Below are positions 61,227-64,000 of a stretch of DNA of 64,000 nucleotides, piece after piece. This DNA is from Rhizobium sp. BK251 (lineage in GTDB: Bacteria; Pseudomonadota; Alphaproteobacteria; Rhizobiales; Rhizobiaceae), in NCBI RefSeq assembly GCF_004345245.1, contig NZ_SLUQ01000008.1, positions 248,001 to 312,000 of the forward strand. Reading direction: 5' to 3'. A model generated the notes under the pieces. That model saw only the letters and a program-made list of their open reading frames with translations. It did no database searches and had not been told where the DNA came from. The first letter of the stretch is position 1; every line of letters starts with the position of its first letter. The position numbers and the translations under genes were made by a program.

Positions 61227-62681
61227 ATGGGCAAGGTAACAGGATTTCTGGAAATCGACCGGCAGGTTGCGAAGTACCAGCCTGCATCGGATCGCATCCG
61301 GCATTTCCGCGAATTCACGATCCCCATGTCGGACCAGGAAGTGCAGAAACAGGCAGCCCGCTGCATGGACTGTGGCATTCCCTATTGCCATGGCCCGACC
61401 GGCTGCCCGGTTCACAACCAGATTCCGGACTGGAACGACCTCGTCTACAACAACAACTGGGAAGAGGCGATCCGCAACCTGCATTCGACCAACAACTTCC
61501 CGGAATTCACCGGCCGCGTCTGCCCCGCCCCCTGCGAGGAGGCCTGCACGCTGAACCTCGAGGATGCGCCGGTCGCCATTAAGACCGTCGAGCAGGCGAT
61601 CGCCGACAAGGCCTATGAGCTCGGCTTCATCCGCCCGCAGCCGGCGACGATGCATACGGGCAAGAAGGTCGCGATCATCGGTTCGGGTCCTGCCGGCATG
61701 GCGGCTGCGCAGCAGCTCGGCCGCGCCGGCCACGACGTCCATGTCTACGAGCGCGAGAGCAAGCCCGGCGGGTTGCTGCGCTATGGCATTCCCGACTTCA
61801 AGATGGAGAAGAACTTCATCGACCGCCGCGTCGAGCAGATGCGGGGCGAAGGCGTCACCTTCCATTGCGGCGTCAATGTCGGCGTCGACCTGCCGGTTGC
61901 GCAGCTGCTCGCGGAGCACGACGCCGTGCTCTACTGCGGCGGCTCGGAAACCCCGCGCGAGGCGGGCATCCCCGGCATCGACCTTGCCGGCGTCCATGAC
62001 GCGATGCCCTACCTGGTGCAGCAGAACAAGCGCCTCGGCCGCGAGAACATCGACAGCGTCGGCTGGCCGGCTGATCCGATCCTCGCGGGCGGAAAGCATG
62101 TCGTCGTCGTCGGTGGCGGCGATACGGCGTCCGACTGCGTCGGCACCGCCTTCCGCCAGGGCGCGGTGAAGGTCACCCAGCTCGACATCCGCCCGCAGCC
62201 GCCGGAGAAGGAAGACAAGCTCGCGGTCTGGCCGTTCTGGGCCACCAAGATGCGCACCTCGTCATCACAGGCAGAAGGAGCCGTGCGCGAGTTCCAGGTC
62301 GCCACGCTCGAATTCGTCGGCGAGGACGGCGTCCTGACCGGCGTGAAGTGCTGCGAGGTCGACGAGAAGCGCAAGCCGATCGCCGGCACGGAATTCGTCA
62401 TCAAGGCCGATCTTGGCTTCATCGCCATCGGTTTCCGCGGTCCGTTCGACAACAGCGTTCTGAAGGAGCTTGAAGGCTCGCTCTCGCTCAACACCGACCG
62501 CCGCGGCTCGACCAACGTCGTTGCCAACGAGGACGATTACAAGACGTCGGTCGACAAGCTCTGGGTCGCCGGCGACGTGCGCCGCGGCCAGTCGCTGGTC
62601 GTCTGGGCGATCCGCGAAGGCCGCCAGGCCGCACGTTCCATCGACGAGGCGCTGATGGGCGCGACAGTTCTGCCACGCTGA
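61227..62681 (+). CDS. gltD: Glutamate synthase (NADPH), small subunit
   Basis: 484 residues from the ATG at 61227, which gives the standard length and N-terminus MGKVTGFLEIDRQVAKYQPA; AGGGAC lies upstream. N-terminal Cys-rich Fe-S part (ARCMDCGIPYCHGPTGCPVH and CPAPCEEACTLN), then FAD-binding KVAIIGSGPAGMAAAQQLGR and NADPH-binding VVVVGGGDTASDCVGTAFRQ. It transfers electrons from NADPH to GltB. The 231-bp gap to gltB is longer than in a tight operon but no terminator is seen in it. Confidence 0.96.
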   Translation: MGKVTGFLEIDRQVAKYQPASDRIRHFREFTIPMSDQEVQKQAARCMDCGIPYCHGPTGCPVHNQIPDWNDLVYNNNWEEAIRNLHSTNNFPEFTGRVCPAPCEEACTLNLEDAPVAIKTVEQAIADKAYELGFIRPQPATMHTGKKVAIIGSGPAGMAAAQQLGRAGHDVHVYERESKPGGLLRYGIPDFKMEKNFIDRRVEQMRGEGVTFHCGVNVGVDLPVAQLLAEHDAVLYCGGSETPREAGIPGIDLAGVHDAMPYLVQQNKRLGRENIDSVGWPADPILAGGKHVVVVGGGDTASDCVGTAFRQGAVKVTQLDIRPQPPEKEDKLAVWPFWATKMRTSSSQAEGAVREFQVATLEFVGEDGVLTGVKCCEVDEKRKPIAGTEFVIKADLGFIAIGFRGPFDNSVLKELEGSLSLNTDRRGSTNVVANEDDYKTSVDKLWVAGDVRRGQSLVVWAIREGRQAARSIDEALMGATVLPR

Positions 62682-62709
62682 CGGCGCGGGGAAAGACCGA
62701 TCGAATTGA

Positions 62710-62737
62710 TGGGAGGCCCTCGAATTTTGGCCTCCCA
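62710..62737 (+). terminator. Hairpin after gltD
   Basis: Perfect 9-bp arms TGGGAGGCC/GGCCTCCCA, 10-base loop, 28 bp after the gltD stop. The tail is weak (GCTAAAATG), so termination strength is uncertain. Confidence 0.55.
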
Positions 62738-62953
62738 GCTAAAATGTGGAATGCTTTCTGTCGCAAGAGCCGGTCGCATAACTACGACCGAGCGTTCTGC
62801 AGTTGTGAGTCTGTTCCCGAAAGATGGGCCATGGCAAACGCTGGCACAACGCAACATCGTGGGGAATTGAGGCCGTATTTACTCACGGTAGAAAATGGTA
62901 CTGTTCAGGACTAGAGTGGAGAGCAAGCCTGAACTGCTGGGGAATTGCGAGCA

Positions 62954-63562
62954 ATGAAAGAGTCGCTGCAACGCGAGTGGTTGACGGATATTCTGGAAGC
63001 CACGCCGTCGATCGTTTTTCTTGCGCTTTGGCGCAGCGATGTGGATTTGCAGCTATCCGGCTGGATCGGAGCGGGTCTGGCAGCAGCGTTGTTCATCGCG
63101 TTTCGTTATTTTCGGCTTCAATTCAATCCCATCATGCTGGGAATAAATACTCATCTACTGATCATTACGCCGATAATCATGGCCAGCTTCTATGCCGGTG
63201 CCCGCGAACTTAGTGCTGCTCTCGTTGCCCACTCATACCGCGGGGTTTTGGTCACCGTCTTCCTAGCCGGATGCGGGCTGAGTTTCTTCTCCGAACGTGG
63301 CTTTGTTGGAATTGGCGGCTTGTCGATGACCAGCCGTTGGAGATATTCGGGGGTACTCCTCGCTGTATCGGCGGTGGCCGTCATATGGGCCCTTAGCTTC
63401 ACAGGTGGCGACTTTCTGGCGGTTGCAGCCCCCATGGTCGCAATGTTCGGTCTACGGCGGTTTTTGATAGCAAGGGCTCTCGATACCAATCAGATAGTAG
63501 GCATAGCGACCGTAGGAGTAGGCTCTGTATTGGCGACCGGACCTGACGCGGAAACCGTTTAG
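62954..63562 (+). CDS. Hypothetical inner-membrane protein
   Basis: 202 residues from the ATG at 62954 (MKESLQREWLTDILEATPSI) with six predicted transmembrane segments; examples are IGAGLAAALFIAFRYFRLQF, LITPIIMASFYAGARELSA and WRYSGVLLAVSAVAVIWALS. Not recognised as a known family. Base composition is somewhat lower in GC than the flanking glutamate synthase genes, which hints at a different history. Confidence 0.6.
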   Translation: MKESLQREWLTDILEATPSIVFLALWRSDVDLQLSGWIGAGLAAALFIAFRYFRLQFNPIMLGINTHLLIITPIIMASFYAGARELSAALVAHSYRGVLVTVFLAGCGLSFFSERGFVGIGGLSMTSRWRYSGVLLAVSAVAVIWALSFTGGDFLAVAAPMVAMFGLRRFLIARALDTNQIVGIATVGVGSVLATGPDAETV

Positions 63563-63701
63563 ACCAGTTTTCAGACAGTCTCACGAATTTTCGCCAGCGA
63601 CTTTCGCGACCGAAATTCCTCGGGGGGGTTTCAATCCTCTGTTTTTGCCGCGAAAGTTAGGATTTTGTGACGACAGCTTTGAGCCCATTGCGTCCGGTAT
63701 T

Positions 63702-64000
63702 TCAGCTTGTGTAGATGACCTGTTCGGCTCCGAAGCGCTGCACTCGCCGCAACTCCTTCATCCCCAGTCTTTCAAGAAGACGACAAGATGCGATGTTGGC
63801 AGACTGGGTCTCTGCTATGAGCCGTTCGAGCCGCATATCGTTCAGAGCATACTCGAGGACCCGCTTGGTAGCTTCGATGGCGTAACCGAGCCCCCATGAG
63901 TCGGGATGAAACTGGTAAGACAGCTCGAGATCCTCTCCTTCTCTATGATTGGATATGAAGAGCAAACCAAGGGGTTGATCAAAATCCTTGGTTTCGGCGA
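63702..64000 (-). CDS. GNAT-family N-acetyltransferase (5' end beyond window)
   Basis: The frame runs off position 64000, leaving the C-terminal 98 codons. The RimJ/RimL-like core is visible: LELSYQFHPDSWGLGYAIEA contains the acetyl-CoA-binding GLGYA loop, followed by RLERLIAETQSANIASCRLL-ERLGM. The acceptor is unknown. Confidence 0.82.
   Translation of the reverse strand, partial: AETKDFDQPLGLLFISNHREGEDLELSYQFHPDSWGLGYAIEATKRVLEYALNDMRLERLIAETQSANIASCRLLERLGMKELRRVQRFGAEQVIYTS

Overview
The window is a high-GC chromosomal segment from an alphaproteobacterium of the Rhizobiaceae, most likely Sinorhizobium/Ensifer. Three things point there: a glgP-glgB-glgC-glgA-pgm-glgX glycogen operon; the order tRNA-Val, cpdR, N-formylglutamate amidohydrolase, an MmgR-type sRNA, hisN, ibpA, threonine aldolase, gltB, gltD, which matches my recollection of the S. 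meliloti chromosome; and FixK/FixL-type oxygen regulators. I see no rRNA, CRISPR array, insertion sequence, phage or conjugative gene. The genomic context is therefore core-like, with some accessory cassettes.

Layout. 1-10529 (minus): glycogen metabolism operon; glgX is cut by the window edge. 10818-12056 (minus): a stand-alone TadG/von Willebrand protein. 12172-18809 (minus): a three-gene cassette of two transglutaminase-like proteins (one fused to a DUF2126 putative amidoligase) and an ATP-grasp/alpha-E protein. This is a predicted peptide or amide-bond system of unknown product. 18921-23502: a TctD/TctE-like two-component system divergent from a class V aminotransferase and a lone periplasmic binding protein. 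23506-29540 (minus): an EamA transporter, a beta-helix gene broken by an in-frame stop, an AraC regulator, a methyltransferase and an HxlR regulator; the last two share an upstream sequence. 29853-32812 (plus): the tctCBA tricarboxylate transporter. 33253-38451: DUF475/TerC-like and MgtC membrane proteins, a cyclase-TolB-TPR protein and an SNase-like protein.

38626-45352 is an oxygen-response island. It holds two CBS-BON proteins, a tandem universal stress protein, a small GNAT-like protein, an OmpR-type regulator (FxkR-like), a FixK-like Crp/Fnr regulator and a soluble hybrid kinase. One PAS domain of the kinase keeps the FixL haem histidine and both haem-pocket arginines. FixK/FNR-type boxes lie in front of the CBS and stress genes, and a direct repeat like the FxkR K-box lies in front of fixK. 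The inferred flow is low oxygen to hybrid FixL, to FxkR, to FixK, to the stress and CBS genes.

45472-64000 holds an orphan HlyD adaptor, DUF3597, tRNA-Val(GAC), cpdR, the amidohydrolase, an antisense-oriented sRNA gene (mmgR-like), hisN, an alpha/beta hydrolase, a heat-shock gene with an RpoH-type promoter and a ROSE-type thermometer, a bile-acid-symporter-like protein with a divergent LysR, BA14K, L-threonine aldolase, glutamate synthase gltBD, a membrane protein and an edge-truncated acetyltransferase.

All calls come from reading the sequence and recalling families; no database search was run.
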